DNA of 64,000 bases from Agaribacillus aureus (GTDB lineage: Bacteria; Bacteroidota; Bacteroidia; Cytophagales; Cyclobacteriaceae). The stretch covers positions 117,716-181,715 of the forward strand of contig JAUJEB010000012.1 of NCBI GenBank assembly GCA_030442055.1, read 5' to 3'. The position numbers and the translations under genes were made by a program. The notes beneath the pieces were generated by a model. It was given only the letters and a program-made list of their open reading frames with translations, did no database searches and had not been told where the DNA came from. Shown here in pieces: positions 25,676 through 35,321 of the stretch; within the stretch, counting starts at the first letter, position 1; the number at the start of each line of letters is the position of its first letter.

Positions 25676-28150
25676 ATGAGAAAAGCAAATATTTCCAACG
25701 CCAATGACATGGTTAATGATTATATCAATCGTGGCCGGGCAAAGGAGGTACTACATTTAATCACGCAGGACGAAGCCTACAACGGGCACGAAATACGGAT
25801 TAACAACAAAAACTATATCAATTTTGGAAGTTGCTCCTATTTAGGGCTGGAGCTGGACCCCAGGCTTAAAGCCAGTGCGAAAAATTATATTGACAGATAT
25901 GGCGTGCAGTTTTCTTCGTCCCGTACCTATCTTCGCTGTACTGCCTACCAGGAGTGGGAAGAACTGCTGCAGCAAATCTTCGGAGTGCCGATTGTAACTT
26001 TTACCAGTGTCTCTCTCGGGCATCATGCGGTGATCCCAGTGGTAGTTGAACCGGGCGATGCCATCATCCTTGATCAGCAGGTGCACGCCAGTGTCCAGGA
26101 TGCGGCCAAGAAAATGATGATCAATGGTGTCCATATAGAACCTATTCGTCATAATCGCCTGGATATTTTGGAGGAAAGGCTCAGGTTATTATATAACAAA
26201 TTCCGCCGCATCTGGTTCATGATCGATGGCGTGTATTCCATGTATGGAGATTTCGCGCCGATGCATGATATTATTACCCTCCTCGATAAGTATCAGAAAC
26301 TCTATCTTTACGCCGATGATGCCCACGGGATGAGCATTGCCGGAAAAAACGGAGCCGGGGTTATCTACGACCAGGTGAAGCATCATCGAAAGATGGTGAT
26401 GGCGACATCACTCAATAAGGCTTTTGCAGCGGGAGGAGGGGTTTTCCTGTTTGCAGATGAGGAGCTTTGTTTGAAAGTAAAAAATTGTGCCGGGGCTTAC
26501 ATCTTTTCCGGAGGGCACCAGGTCCCTGTCATTGGCGCCGGAATAGCGTCCGCAAAAATCCACCTTTCAGATGAAATCGTTATCCTACAGGAAAGCTTGC
26601 GGGAAAAATTGCGCTATTGTCATCAATTACTGGAAGAATATCACCTGCCCGTCCTTTCTAATCCGTTGGCGCCCATTTTTTACGTAGGCGTAGGTTTGGT
26701 CAATACCACCATACAAATGGTAAGTCACCTGCACAATGACGGCTGCTATGTAAATGCCGGTATATTCCCCGCAGTCCCGGATCAAAGTGCAGGTGTTCGC
26801 TTTACCATCACCGCTCATCATCAGAAAGAGCATATTGAATACCTGGTAAGCAGAATTGCACATCATTATCCCCGCACTTTTCAGGAGATGGGACGAAGTG
26901 CCCAGGATCTGGTCCGCGGTTTCGGCCGGGTAAAAAAATTCAAGCGCCTGATCAAAGGAATACCCACCAATATTGTGAAAGCAAAGAATCATGAGATACA
27001 ATATGAATCCTCTATTCGGCAGGTGCCAAAGCAGCTTTGGAATGAGCTGGTAGGGAGGCTCGGCGCCAACAATTGGGATCAGCTGTTATTTTTTGAGGAG
27101 ACATTTTCAGGCAATGAAAAGGAAGAACACAATTGGGAGTTTCATTATTTTTTGGTAAGAAATAAAAATGGTGAACCGGTTATCGCTACTTTTTTCACGG
27201 AAGCCCTCGCTAAAGACGACATGTTTGCCCCCGCAGAAACCTCCCGCCACCTGGAGAAAATGCGCCAGCAAAAGGATGATCCCTATTTCCTGTGCTCCAA
27301 AACACTAACCATGGGATGCCTGCTTTCCGTAGGCGAGCACATTTATATTAACAAAGCACTTCCGGATTGGCAAACGGCCTTTGTGGTTATGCTGGAAGCT
27401 GTACAGGCTTTGAGAGAGCAAAAAAATATCCCTGTGTTGAGCCTGAGAGATTTTGATGCTGCGGATGAATTGATGAAATCCTTTTTGATAGATCTCGGAC
27501 TCAAAAGAGTAAACATCCCTGATGGACACCTCATTGATCACTTTGACTGGAATACGAAACAGGAATTCATCGAACAATTAAAGGGGCGAAACGGCAAAAG
27601 TACCCACGACAGAAGGAATTATATTCGCAAACGCGCATTTGCCTTTGAAGATCGCTTTGAAGTGCGTATCGTTAAATCCGCCACCCCGAAGGAATGCGCA
27701 CATTACCGAAGACTTTATCTCGGTGTAAGTGACAGAAGTTATGAAATTGTTGGTTTCACGTTACAAGAAAAGTTTTTTGAAAATGTAATAAGTCATCCGA
27801 AATGGGAATTGCTGGAACTTAAGTTAAAACCTGAATTTGACAACAGAAAAGAACGCAGGGCGGTTGGCATCGCCTTAAGCTATCAAACGGATCATTTATA
27901 CAGTTTTTTGGTAACAGGAATAGATTACGGCTATTTGAATGAGCATAATGTCTATACCCAGATTCTATGGCAGACAATTAGAAGGGCAAAAGAACTAAAA
28001 CTAAAAATCAATCTGGGTATTACCGCATCCCAACCTAAAAGGAAGTTCGGCGCGAAAATAATTAAGTACGCAATCTATGTGCAGAACAAGGACACGTTTA
28101 AGGATGTATTTGTTAACCTGCTACCGCAGCATGAGTCCGGTATTTTGTGA
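25676..28150 (+). CDS. Alpha-oxoamine synthase fused to GNAT-type acyltransferase
   Basis: 824 residues. Residues 1-400 are a PLP-dependent alpha-oxoamine synthase: INFGSCSYLGL, YADDAHGMSIAGKNGAGV and the Schiff-base region MATSLNKAFAAGGGVFL (Lys248). Residues ~430-824 are a GNAT-like acyltransferase with duplicated halves (GRNGKSTHDRRNYIRKR, KINLGITASQPKRKFGAK). The first half would condense an acyl-CoA or acyl-ACP with an amino acid, as in serine palmitoyltransferase or cysteate acyltransferase; the second could N-acylate the product. This points to sphingolipid or sulfonolipid (capnine-type) synthesis. Which amino acid is used cannot be told. Cytoplasmic, no signal peptide. No other lipid genes are nearby. 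Confidence 0.85.
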   Translation: MRKANISNANDMVNDYINRGRAKEVLHLITQDEAYNGHEIRINNKNYINFGSCSYLGLELDPRLKASAKNYIDRYGVQFSSSRTYLRCTAYQEWEELLQQIFGVPIVTFTSVSLGHHAVIPVVVEPGDAIILDQQVHASVQDAAKKMMINGVHIEPIRHNRLDILEERLRLLYNKFRRIWFMIDGVYSMYGDFAPMHDIITLLDKYQKLYLYADDAHGMSIAGKNGAGVIYDQVKHHRKMVMATSLNKAFAAGGGVFLFADEELCLKVKNCAGAYIFSGGHQVPVIGAGIASAKIHLSDEIVILQESLREKLRYCHQLLEEYHLPVLSNPLAPIFYVGVGLVNTTIQMVSHLHNDGCYVNAGIFPAVPDQSAGVRFTITAHHQKEHIEYLVSRIAHHYPRTFQEMGRSAQDLVRGFGRVKKFKRLIKGIPTNIVKAKNHEIQYESSIRQVPKQLWNELVGRLGANNWDQLLFFEETFSGNEKEEHNWEFHYFLVRNKNGEPVIATFFTEALAKDDMFAPAETSRHLEKMRQQKDDPYFLCSKTLTMGCLLSVGEHIYINKALPDWQTAFVVMLEAVQALREQKNIPVLSLRDFDAADELMKSFLIDLGLKRVNIPDGHLIDHFDWNTKQEFIEQLKGRNGKSTHDRRNYIRKRAFAFEDRFEVRIVKSATPKECAHYRRLYLGVSDRSYEIVGFTLQEKFFENVISHPKWELLELKLKPEFDNRKERRAVGIALSYQTDHLYSFLVTGIDYGYLNEHNVYTQILWQTIRRAKELKLKINLGITASQPKRKFGAKIIKYAIYVQNKDTFKDVFVNLLPQHESGIL

Positions 28151-28156
28151 GTGAAA

Positions 28157-28183
28157 GCAAGAAAGCTTCGCAGCCTTTCTCGC
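28157..28183 (+). terminator. Possible terminator after fusion gene
   Basis: GCAAGAAAG (28157-28165) and CTTTCTCGC (28175-28183) form a 9-bp stem with one mismatch and a 9-nt loop, starting 7 bp after the stop codon. The T-run after it is weak. Confidence 0.35.
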
Positions 28184-28359
28184 GTTTGTCACGGTAAGGG
28201 CTTCGCGCGTTTTATGGCCACCAGGTAGGGGCCAGGCCATTGCCAGAATCATCAAAATAGATTGCCGGTGCGAGTGAGGTGGCTAACCCGGTTTGGGTGA
28301 TTCTTGGCGATGCTTCCATGTGTGATGGTAACGTGGTAATATCATCGCTGCTATTGTGA

Positions 28360-28572
28360 AGAACACAACCCGAAAGTAGGTCAGATGTTCGGGGCTTCAT
28401 TCTGAAACAGGGTGCTCTCAACAAGCCCGTCCTCTCCCTGACTAAAAAAGGAAATCAAAAAGTCACCCGGGTCCTTCCCATGTGGGAGCGTGCAATGGAA
28501 GAAGTGCTGAATCAGCTGGCCGATAAGGATCTTGTCTGCTTCCGCAATTTTGAAGAGAAGCTAAACACATAA
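28360..28572 (+). pseudogene. Remnant of a MarR-family regulator (C-terminal part)
   Basis: The frame from 28360 to the TAA at 28570-28572 has no start codon and is closed upstream by a stop. It reads like the wing and last helices of a MarR regulator: SLTKKGNQKVTRVLPMWERA, then EEVLNQLADKDL and FEEKLNT. The N-terminal two thirds are missing, so the gene is a deleted copy. Confidence 0.6.
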
Positions 28573-28657
28573 GCCTCCTGGTATTGTAAATGCCTGTCAG
28601 GTGGAAAGGTGGCGAAAGACAAAGATTAATCTGGCAATCATTAGTTTATATCGGAAA

Positions 28658-28686
28658 TTTTGTCAAACTTAATTTCTGTATCTTAC
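28658..28686 (+). promoter_or_regulatory. Promoter-like element before flavin reductase gene
   Basis: TTTTG (28658-28662) stands 16 bp before TATCTTAC (28679-28686), close to the Bacteroidota TTTG/TAnnTTTG pattern, and 24 bp before the ATG at 28711. Confidence 0.4.
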
Positions 28687-28710
28687 ACGTCACCTCTAAA
28701 AGCCAATATC

Positions 28711-30078
28711 ATGAAGGAATTTGATGCGATCATTATTGGAACCGGCCAGGCGGGGCCATCATTGGCTGCCAGGCTTGCGGCCAGCGGTATGCAGACCGCC
28801 ATTGTCGAGCGAGATAAGTTTGGCGGTACCTGTGTAAATACGGGGTGCACACCTACCAAAGCACTGGTAGCCAGTGCCAGAACAGCCTTCATGGCAAGAA
28901 GATCTCAAGATTTTGGCGTTTATATCAATGGACAGGTGACGGTAGATATGAAAAGCGTCAAAGCGCGAAAAGATGCCATTGTGCGTCAGTCCAACGAGGG
29001 GGTGGAAAACTGGTTGAAGCATACAGAGAACTTGACCGTGTACGAAGGGCATGCCCGTTTTGTGGAACCCTATACTTTGCAGGTCGGAGAAACCTTATTG
29101 AAATCAGAAAGGATCTTTATTAATGTGGGAGGCAGGGCATCGGTGCCCTCTGGTTTTGAAGGGGTATCCTACTTCACCAACGCCAGTATTATGGATGTGG
29201 ACTTTTTACCGGAACACCTTGTGATCGTGGGTGGGAGTTATATCGGACTGGAGTTTGGACAAATGTATCGTCGCTTTGGCAGTGAAGTTACTATTATAGA
29301 AAGAGGGGACAGACTCCTGAGACGAGAAGATCCGGATGTGTCTGAGGAAGTTCAAAAAATATTAGAAGCAGAGGGCATCAGGTTTCGACTTAAGGCAGCG
29401 TGCCTGGGAGCAAAGGAAGAGGAAGGCAAAATTTTGGTTAATGTCGATTGTAGCACCGGCGATAAAGAGATTAAGGGCTCCCACCTGTTGATAGCTGCGG
29501 GCAGAAAACCCAATACCGATGATCTGGGATTAAGTCTGGCTGGGGTAGAGGTGGATCAAAAAGGGTTTATAAAAGTTGATGATAAACTTCAAACGAATGT
29601 TCCCGGAGTATGGGCATTGGGTGATGTAAATGGAAAAGGCGCCTTTACCCACACCGCGTACAACGATTTTGAAATTGTAGCCGCCAACATACTTGATCAA
29701 GACCCCAGGAAAGTATCGGACCGCATTACCTGCTATGCGCTATACATTGACCCCGCCCTGGCACGCATAGGTCTTACCGAGGCCGAGGCTCGTGAATCAG
29801 GCAAAAACGTAATGATGGCGACCCGGCCTATGCAGCGGATAGCCCGGGCCCGCGAGAAAGGTGAGACCAACGGCTTCATGAAAATACTGGTGGATGGCGA
29901 TACAAAGAAAATTCTTGGCGCCACCATACTTGGCATCGAAGGAGATGAAATCATTCATTCCCTGCTGGATATGATGTACGCAGACATGCCGTATACGACC
30001 ATTCAAAACGCAGTGCATATCCACCCGACAGTTTCGGAATTGATACCCACTACGCTGGCAGATCTCGAACCCTTGTGA
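28711..30078 (+). CDS. Class I pyridine nucleotide-disulfide oxidoreductase (MerA-like)
   Basis: 455 residues from ATG 28711, which places the FAD fold (MKEFDAIIIGTGQAGPS) at the very N-terminus; a further upstream ATG adds 17 residues. Redox-active disulfide KFGGTCVNTGCTPTKAL (Cys41/Cys46), NAD(P)-binding IVGGSYIGLEFGQMY, FAD contact WALGDVNG and the C-terminal HIHPTVSELIPT dyad. It resembles mercuric reductase core sequences, but the N-terminal HMA domain and the C-terminal Cys pair that bind mercury are missing. It is therefore more likely a general disulfide or quinone-type reductase. Monocistronic. Confidence 0.87.
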   Translation: MKEFDAIIIGTGQAGPSLAARLAASGMQTAIVERDKFGGTCVNTGCTPTKALVASARTAFMARRSQDFGVYINGQVTVDMKSVKARKDAIVRQSNEGVENWLKHTENLTVYEGHARFVEPYTLQVGETLLKSERIFINVGGRASVPSGFEGVSYFTNASIMDVDFLPEHLVIVGGSYIGLEFGQMYRRFGSEVTIIERGDRLLRREDPDVSEEVQKILEAEGIRFRLKAACLGAKEEEGKILVNVDCSTGDKEIKGSHLLIAAGRKPNTDDLGLSLAGVEVDQKGFIKVDDKLQTNVPGVWALGDVNGKGAFTHTAYNDFEIVAANILDQDPRKVSDRITCYALYIDPALARIGLTEAEARESGKNVMMATRPMQRIARAREKGETNGFMKILVDGDTKKILGATILGIEGDEIIHSLLDMMYADMPYTTIQNAVHIHPTVSELIPTTLADLEPL

Positions 30079-30457
30079 TCTGATGATGGTAATCTTGTAA
30101 AAACCTAAATATCAGTATTTTACGAGTTAAAAAGGCGGGAGAAACAACGGCACTCATTAATTCCATAATTATTGGAAGATAATCTTAACCTACATTTTTT
30201 TAAATAAAATTTATCCCGGGATCGTTCCCAAAAAAAGATTGTTATGAAATTTTTAATACAATGAATATATTCGTAAATGATATGCAGGGAAATTTGATTT
30301 TAATTGTTTAGCCGGATATTATTTACAGGTTGCCAATTGAGATAAAGATTTTTTGATTACGGTACAAACCACTAAAATTAGACCTTCCCGCTCTGCAAAT
30401 TTCATTGTAGGGGTAGTTTAGCTTCTTAACGTCTATAATTGCAACGAATGATTGCCT
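30079..30457. other. Regulatory region upstream of hexuronate genes
   Basis: 379 bp, AT-rich. A 10-bp palindrome ATCCCGGGAT lies at 30213-30222 and a -7-like TATAATTG near 30434. No RNA gene seen. Presumably carries the promoter of the uronate operon. Confidence 0.45.
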
Positions 30458-31276
30458 ATGAACGCTGATTTGTTTGATATCACCGATAAGGTGGTAGTAG
30501 TAACCGGGGGAACGGGAGTGTTAGGCCATGCCATTGTCAGGGGACTGGCGCAGGCCGGTGCCAGGGTTGGAATTTTAGGAAGAAGAGAGGCTATTGCCTG
30601 CAGCAGGGCCGAGGAGATCAGGGCCTCCGGAGGGCAGGCGCTGCCATTGAAAGCTAACGTATTACAAATAAATGAGCTGGAGCTGGCTTATGATCGGATT
30701 ATTGGAGAATGGGGGAGGGTTGACGTCTTAATCAATGCTGCCGGCGGCAACATGCCGGGCGCTACCATCATGCCTGAGCAAACCTTTCTGGATCTCTCGG
30801 CTGACGACTTGAGTAAAGTTATGGAATTGAATCAATTAGGTACCATTTTACCAAGCCAGGTGTTTGTTAAAGGCATGATTGAAAACAACAGCGGAGTAGT
30901 AGTAAACATATCATCCATGGCCGCTCAAAGACCATTGACAAGGGTAATTGGTTATGCGGCCTCGAAAGCTGCGATAGATAACTTTACGCGTTGGCTGGCA
31001 GTAGAAATGGCCCAAAAATTTGGCGAAGGCATCAGGGTGAATGCGATAGCCCCGGGTTTTTTTCTGACAGAACAAAATAAAACGCTATTGATGCAGGAAA
31101 ACGGCGAGGTGACGGCACGTGGTAAGTCGATCATCAGCCACACGCCCATGAATAGATTTGGGGCCGCCGAAGAATTAGTGGGTACCGTCAGGTGGCTCAT
31201 CAGTGAGGCGTCGCGTTTCGTGACAGGAGTGGTGGTTCCGGTTGATGGTGGTTTTAGCGCCTTTAGCGGCGTTTAA
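30458..31276 (+). CDS. uxuB: SDR-type D-fructuronate reductase (D-mannonate oxidoreductase)
   Basis: 272 residues, short-chain dehydrogenase. Cofactor motif [19 protein letters not shown] segment, catalytic Ser in [10 protein letters not shown] and Tyr-x3-Lys in [11 protein letters not shown]. The long insert [20 protein letters not shown] and the C-terminal [14 protein letters not shown] are typical of the SDR enzyme that interconverts D-fructuronate and D-mannonate in uronate operons. The ATG at 30458 is preferred over a TTG two codons upstream. First gene of the hexuronate run and directly before mannonate dehydratase. Confidence 0.88.
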   Translation: MNADLFDITDKVVVVTGGTGVLGHAIVRGLAQAGARVGILGRREAIACSRAEEIRASGGQALPLKANVLQINELELAYDRIIGEWGRVDVLINAAGGNMPGATIMPEQTFLDLSADDLSKVMELNQLGTILPSQVFVKGMIENNSGVVVNISSMAAQRPLTRVIGYAASKAAIDNFTRWLAVEMAQKFGEGIRVNAIAPGFFLTEQNKTLLMQENGEVTARGKSIISHTPMNRFGAAEELVGTVRWLISEASRFVTGVVVPVDGGFSAFSGV

Positions 31277-31307
31277 TATATTAATAACAAAAACAAAAAG
31301 AGAAGAT

Positions 31308-32492
31308 TTGGCACTACAACAAACATGGCGGTGGTTTGGACCGGACGATCCGGTCAGTCTGTCTGATATCAGACAGGCAGGAGCAACGGGAGTGGTTACG
31401 GCTTTACATCAAATACCCAACGGTGCCGTTTGGCCGGTGGAAGCGATCAGAGAGCGGCAACAGATGATCGAACAAAACGGCTTGCAATGGACTGTCGTGG
31501 AAAGTGTTCCTATCCACGAGCATATTAAAACCAGAACGGGTGACTTTCAAATTTATATGGAAAATTATAAGCAGACGTTAGCGAATCTCGCCCAATGTGA
31601 TATCAGGGTTGTTTGCTACAATTTTATGCCTGTACTGGATTGGACCCGGACGGATCTGGAATACCCTATGCCGGACGGCTCATTGGCCCTGCGATTTGAC
31701 TGGACAGCGTTGGCAGCTTTTGATGTCTGTATGTTGCAAAGACCCGGTGCGGAGGAGAGTTATACTCCCGAACTTGTTACCGAGGCCAGGTCATATTATG
31801 AAGCCCTGGATGATGACGACCGGCTGAAACTGAAGAAGACAATTTTGGCAGGACTGCCGGGATCTGAGGAAGGATACGACCTGTCGGATTTCAGAAATGC
31901 CTGCCAGGCCTATGACCAGATTGATGCAGAAAAACTTAAAAATCATTTAATCCTTTTCTTAGAAGAAATAATTCCGGTGGCTGCCTCTGTGGGGGTCAAT
32001 TTAGGTATCCATCCGGACGATCCCCCCTTTTCCATATTTGGCTTACCTAGAGTCGTCAGCACAGAAAGGGATGTCGCTGACCTTTTACAATGCGTTGAGC
32101 ATCGGGCTAATGGAGTAACCTTTTGCACTGGTTCCTTTGGTGCTAGGGAAGACAATGATTTGTCGGGGATGATAAAAAGGTGGGGGGATCGTATTCATTT
32201 TGTACATTTGCGCAGCACGCAACGCGATGATACGGGAAGTTTCTTCGAAGCTAACCATTTGGAAGGAAACGTGGATATGTACCAGGTCATGCGTGCTTTA
32301 TTGGAAGAGGCGTTTAAGAGAAAAAAGGCTGGTACAGCGGACTGGGCTATTCCCATGAGACCGGATCACGGTCATAAAATGCTGCAGGATTTAAGTAGAG
32401 ATGGCAATCCCGGCTACTCAGGGATTGGCAGATTGAGAGGTCTCGCAGAATTACGGGGCCTGGAAGTGGGAATAGAAAGAACTTTATTTTAA
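31308..32492 (+). CDS. uxuA: Mannonate dehydratase
   Basis: 394 residues. The family starts with [14 protein letters not shown]; a TTG at 31308 preceded by AGAGAAG fits that, whereas the ATG at 31242 would overlap the upstream gene by 35 bp and add unrelated residues. Recognisable segments are [12 protein letters not shown], the metal site GIHPDDPP and the end segment [10 protein letters not shown]. Converts D-mannonate to 2-keto-3-deoxy-D-gluconate in the cytoplasm. Only 4 bp before uxaC. Confidence 0.93.
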   Translation: MALQQTWRWFGPDDPVSLSDIRQAGATGVVTALHQIPNGAVWPVEAIRERQQMIEQNGLQWTVVESVPIHEHIKTRTGDFQIYMENYKQTLANLAQCDIRVVCYNFMPVLDWTRTDLEYPMPDGSLALRFDWTALAAFDVCMLQRPGAEESYTPELVTEARSYYEALDDDDRLKLKKTILAGLPGSEEGYDLSDFRNACQAYDQIDAEKLKNHLILFLEEIIPVAASVGVNLGIHPDDPPFSIFGLPRVVSTERDVADLLQCVEHRANGVTFCTGSFGAREDNDLSGMIKRWGDRIHFVHLRSTQRDDTGSFFEANHLEGNVDMYQVMRALLEEAFKRKKAGTADWAIPMRPDHGHKMLQDLSRDGNPGYSGIGRLRGLAELRGLEVGIERTLF

Positions 32493-32496
32493 ACTT

Positions 32497-33891
32497 ATGA
32501 AAAACTTCTTAGACGACGATTTTCTTCTGCAAACCAAGACGGCAGAGATACTTTACCATGACTACGCCAGTAAATTGCCAATCATCGACTACCATTGTCA
32601 CCTGTCGCCACAGGAAATTGCAGAAGACAAATCATTTAGTAATCTAACCGAAATATGGCTTAATGGAGATCATTATAAGTGGAGGGCCATGCGAACTTTC
32701 GGGGTAGACGAACAATACATTACAGGTGATAAAGACGATTTTGAGAAATTTGAAAAGTGGGCGGCTACAGTTCCGAATACCATTAGAAACCCCCTTTTCC
32801 ACTGGACACACCTGGAATTGAAAAATTACTTCGGCATTGACTCATTGTTAACCCCTCAGACCGCTACCCAGGTCTATAACAATTGTTCCGACCAACTTCA
32901 AACCTCCGGGTACAGCACCAACGCGCTTTTAAAAAAGATGAATGTAGAAACGGTGTGTACCACCGATGATCCTATAGACAGTTTATGTTTTCACCGGCAG
33001 GTCAACGCAGAACATTTTAGCATGTTTCCGGCCTTCCGCCCTGACAGGGTTCTGGGAATTGAAAATGTCAATGATTTCAATGGCTATATCCAAAAACTAT
33101 CGGAGGCTTCCCAAACAGAAATCAACGGGCTGGCTGATTTGTTGGAAGCGTTGCAAAAACGCGTGGACTTTTTTCATGAACAAGGCGCCCGTCTCTCCGA
33201 TCATGGCTTGGAACATATTTACGCTGAGGATTTTACGGAAAAATCTGTAGATGCGACTTTAAAAACAGCGCTGTCATCAGGCCAAATTGAGCCATCAAAG
33301 GCCCTGGAATATAAATCGGCGATACTGTATCATTTGGGCCAAATGTATTATGATAAAGGTTGGGTGCAACAGTTTCACCTGGGTGCTTTGCGCAATGTTA
33401 GCTCACGCCAACTGCAGTCTCTTGGAGGAGATGCAGGCGTAGATTCTATAGGTGACTTTGACCAGGCCCGGTCATTGGCCAAATTTTTGGATCGTTTGGA
33501 TGCCGGCAATAAACTGGCAAAAACTATACTATATAACCTGAATCCAAGGGATAACGAGGTCATGGCAACGATGGTTGGAAATTTCAATGACGGCTCCATC
33601 CGCGGAAAAATACAGTTTGGGGCTGCGTGGTGGTTTCTCGATACCAAGGATGGCATGGAAAAACAGCTGAATGCCTTGTCAAATTTAGGTTTACTTAGTT
33701 GTTTTGTGGGTATGCTTACAGATTCCAGAAGCTTCCTGTCTTTTCCCCGCCATGAATATTTCAGAAGAATATTGTGCAATTTGATTGGAAACGATGTTGA
33801 AAACGGAGAATTGCCAAATGATTCCAAATGGCTCGGTGAGATTGTTTCCAACATCTGCTACCACAATGCCAAGCAATATTTTGATTTTTAA
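32497..33891 (+). CDS. uxaC: Glucuronate isomerase
   Basis: 464 residues, the normal family length. The N-terminal metal-binding segment IIDYHCHLSPQEIAED, VCTTDDPIDSL, GWVQQFHLGALRN and LSFPRHEYFRR are typical of UxaC (amidohydrolase superfamily). Isomerises D-glucuronate to D-fructuronate (and galacturonate to tagaturonate), the entry step of the pathway. Lies 4 bp after uxuA. Confidence 0.95.
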   Translation: MKNFLDDDFLLQTKTAEILYHDYASKLPIIDYHCHLSPQEIAEDKSFSNLTEIWLNGDHYKWRAMRTFGVDEQYITGDKDDFEKFEKWAATVPNTIRNPLFHWTHLELKNYFGIDSLLTPQTATQVYNNCSDQLQTSGYSTNALLKKMNVETVCTTDDPIDSLCFHRQVNAEHFSMFPAFRPDRVLGIENVNDFNGYIQKLSEASQTEINGLADLLEALQKRVDFFHEQGARLSDHGLEHIYAEDFTEKSVDATLKTALSSGQIEPSKALEYKSAILYHLGQMYYDKGWVQQFHLGALRNVSSRQLQSLGGDAGVDSIGDFDQARSLAKFLDRLDAGNKLAKTILYNLNPRDNEVMATMVGNFNDGSIRGKIQFGAAWWFLDTKDGMEKQLNALSNLGLLSCFVGMLTDSRSFLSFPRHEYFRRILCNLIGNDVENGELPNDSKWLGEIVSNICYHNAKQYFDF

Positions 33892-34014
33892 ATTTTTGAA
33901 CCTGATAATGAAACCAATATGCCTGCTGTAATTATTAAACTCATACCGCGCATCGCCAAAAATTTATGAGAACGCGGTTAGGGAGGCACAAGGAATAATT
34001 CCGGCAAACATTAA

Positions 34015-34050
34015 AGGTTCCATTTGACCAATAAAAACAAATTATAACAC
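34015..34050 (+). promoter_or_regulatory. Leader of kdgK, nearly identical to leader at 50489
   Basis: The 36 bp directly before the kdgK ATG begin AGGTTCCATTTGACCAATAA and match the 37 bp before the diketo-acid hydrolase gene at about 32-33 positions. Likely a duplicated 5' untranslated/translation-initiation region or shared regulatory site. Confidence 0.65.
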
Positions 34051-35088
34051 ATGAAAAAAGTTGTTACTTTCGGCGAGATAATGCTTCGCCTGACGCCTCC
34101 TGGCTATTTAAGGTTTTCCCAAACCAATGCTTTTGATGCAATTTATGGGGGAGGGGAGTCTAACGTAGCTGTTTCCCTGGCCAATTATGGTGTTCCCGTT
34201 GATTTCGTTACCAGAATCCCGGATAATGATATCGGTAAGTGTGCCATGATGGAAATGCGCAAGCGAGGCGTGGGAGTGGATCATATGATATACGGCGGCG
34301 ATCGCCTGGGCATTTACTTTTTGGAGATCGGCGCTGTTTCCAGGGGTAGCAAGGTGGTGTATGATAGGGCCTATTCCTCCATGAGCACTATCAAAAAAGG
34401 AATGATTGACTGGGAGGAAGTTTTTAAGGATGCACAGTGGTTTCACTGGACCGGCATCACTCCGGCCATCTCACAGGGGGCTGCCGATGTATGTCTCGAA
34501 GCCGTGCAGGCAGCTAACCAGCTGGGTATCGTCGTTTCAACAGATTTAAACTATAGGAAAAAACTATGGAAATACGGCAAAGAGCCGGGGGAGATAATGC
34601 CAGACCTGGTCGCCGGTTGCGACGTAATTTTGGGAAATGAAGAGGATGCGGAAAAACATTTTGATATTCACCCTGATTCCGTGGATGTCACACAGGGAGA
34701 TACCATGGATGCCCAGGCCTACCGGTCTGTTTGCGTCCAACTGATGGAACGTTTTCCAAGAGCCAAAAAGGTGATCACGACACTAAGAGGTTCTATCAAT
34801 GCATCGCACAATTCATGGTCAGGGGTATTGTACAACGGTAAAGAATTTCTGGAAGCCCCGACCTATCAGATCACCCACATCGTAGACCGCGTAGGAGGTG
34901 GTGACTCTTTTATGGGTGGATTGATTTACGGTTTGATCCACTATCCTGATGATGATCAAAAAGCACTGAATTATGCCGTTGCGGCTTCGTGTTTAAAACA
35001 TACTATTTACGGGGATGCCAATCAGGTAACCATCGATGAGGTGGAGAAACTAATGAGCGGCGACGCCTCCGGTAGGGTAGCGCGGTAG
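34051..35088 (+). CDS. kdgK: 2-keto-3-deoxygluconate kinase (PfkB family)
   Basis: 345 residues. PfkB ribokinase fold with the substrate segment YGGGESNVAVSLANYG near the N-terminus and the catalytic signature DRVGGGDSFMGGLIYG near the end, whose Asp is the general base. Phosphorylates 2-keto-3-deoxy-D-gluconate to KDPG. Sits between uxaC and the KDPG aldolase, which fixes its role. Followed immediately by a stem-loop. Confidence 0.93.
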   Translation: MKKVVTFGEIMLRLTPPGYLRFSQTNAFDAIYGGGESNVAVSLANYGVPVDFVTRIPDNDIGKCAMMEMRKRGVGVDHMIYGGDRLGIYFLEIGAVSRGSKVVYDRAYSSMSTIKKGMIDWEEVFKDAQWFHWTGITPAISQGAADVCLEAVQAANQLGIVVSTDLNYRKKLWKYGKEPGEIMPDLVAGCDVILGNEEDAEKHFDIHPDSVDVTQGDTMDAQAYRSVCVQLMERFPRAKKVITTLRGSINASHNSWSGVLYNGKEFLEAPTYQITHIVDRVGGGDSFMGGLIYGLIHYPDDDQKALNYAVAASCLKHTIYGDANQVTIDEVEKLMSGDASGRVAR

Positions 35089-35118
35089 GGAAACCGATAG
35101 TTTTGGGTTCCCGGTTTT
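35088..35118 (+). terminator. Stem-loop after kdgK
   Basis: GGGAAACC (35088-35095) pairs with GGGTTCCC (35105-35112) with one mismatch and a 9-nt loop, followed by GGTTTT. It begins on the last base of the stop codon and may attenuate read-through to the aldolase gene. Confidence 0.45.
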
Positions 35119-35234
35119 AGATCTTCTGCGCTTAACAGTAGTTTTTGTATATGGATAGGGTAAGGAAGTTTAAGCGATTAAAAGCCTGGAAATTATCAAG
35201 TGGGTTAACCATACCGGCAAAACCCGGAATCCAA

Positions 35235-35321
35235 AACTAAAAAGCCAGGTCCCTGAACCAAAAAAACAAGAACCCAAAAACTGAAAACTAAGAACCGAAA
35301 ACTAAAAACTAAAAACGAAAC
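35235..35321 (+). promoter_or_regulatory. A-rich, T/G-poor leader before KDPG aldolase gene
   Basis: The ~85 bp before the aldolase ATG consist largely of A and C with imperfect AAAACTA/AAAACC repeats. Likely an unstructured untranslated leader; it differs sharply from the neighbouring gaps. Confidence 0.5.

Larger units (their letters stand above)
28151..28710. other. Intergenic region with relic sequence
   Basis: 560 bp. Contains the possible terminator above, a 70-codon minus-strand open frame (28212-28424) without recognisable features, the MarR relic and, at its end, a promoter-like TTTTG-N16-TATCTTAC (28658-28686) before the reductase gene. Confidence 0.5.

Noticed and set aside
28212..28424. 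70-residue minus-strand open frame before the MarR relic
   Set aside because: No recognisable family, no signal and it overlaps the relic in the other direction.
28711..30078. Mercuric reductase
   Set aside because: The redox disulfide is present, but the mercury-binding N-terminal HMA domain and C-terminal Cys pair are absent.
30213..30222. Palindrome ATCCCGGGAT upstream of the uronate genes
   Set aside because: Ten bases without a partner site or regulator; too weak to call an operator.
30410..30440. GGGGTAGTTTAGC stretch resembling a tRNA D-arm start
   Set aside because: No acceptor, anticodon or T-arm pairing follows.
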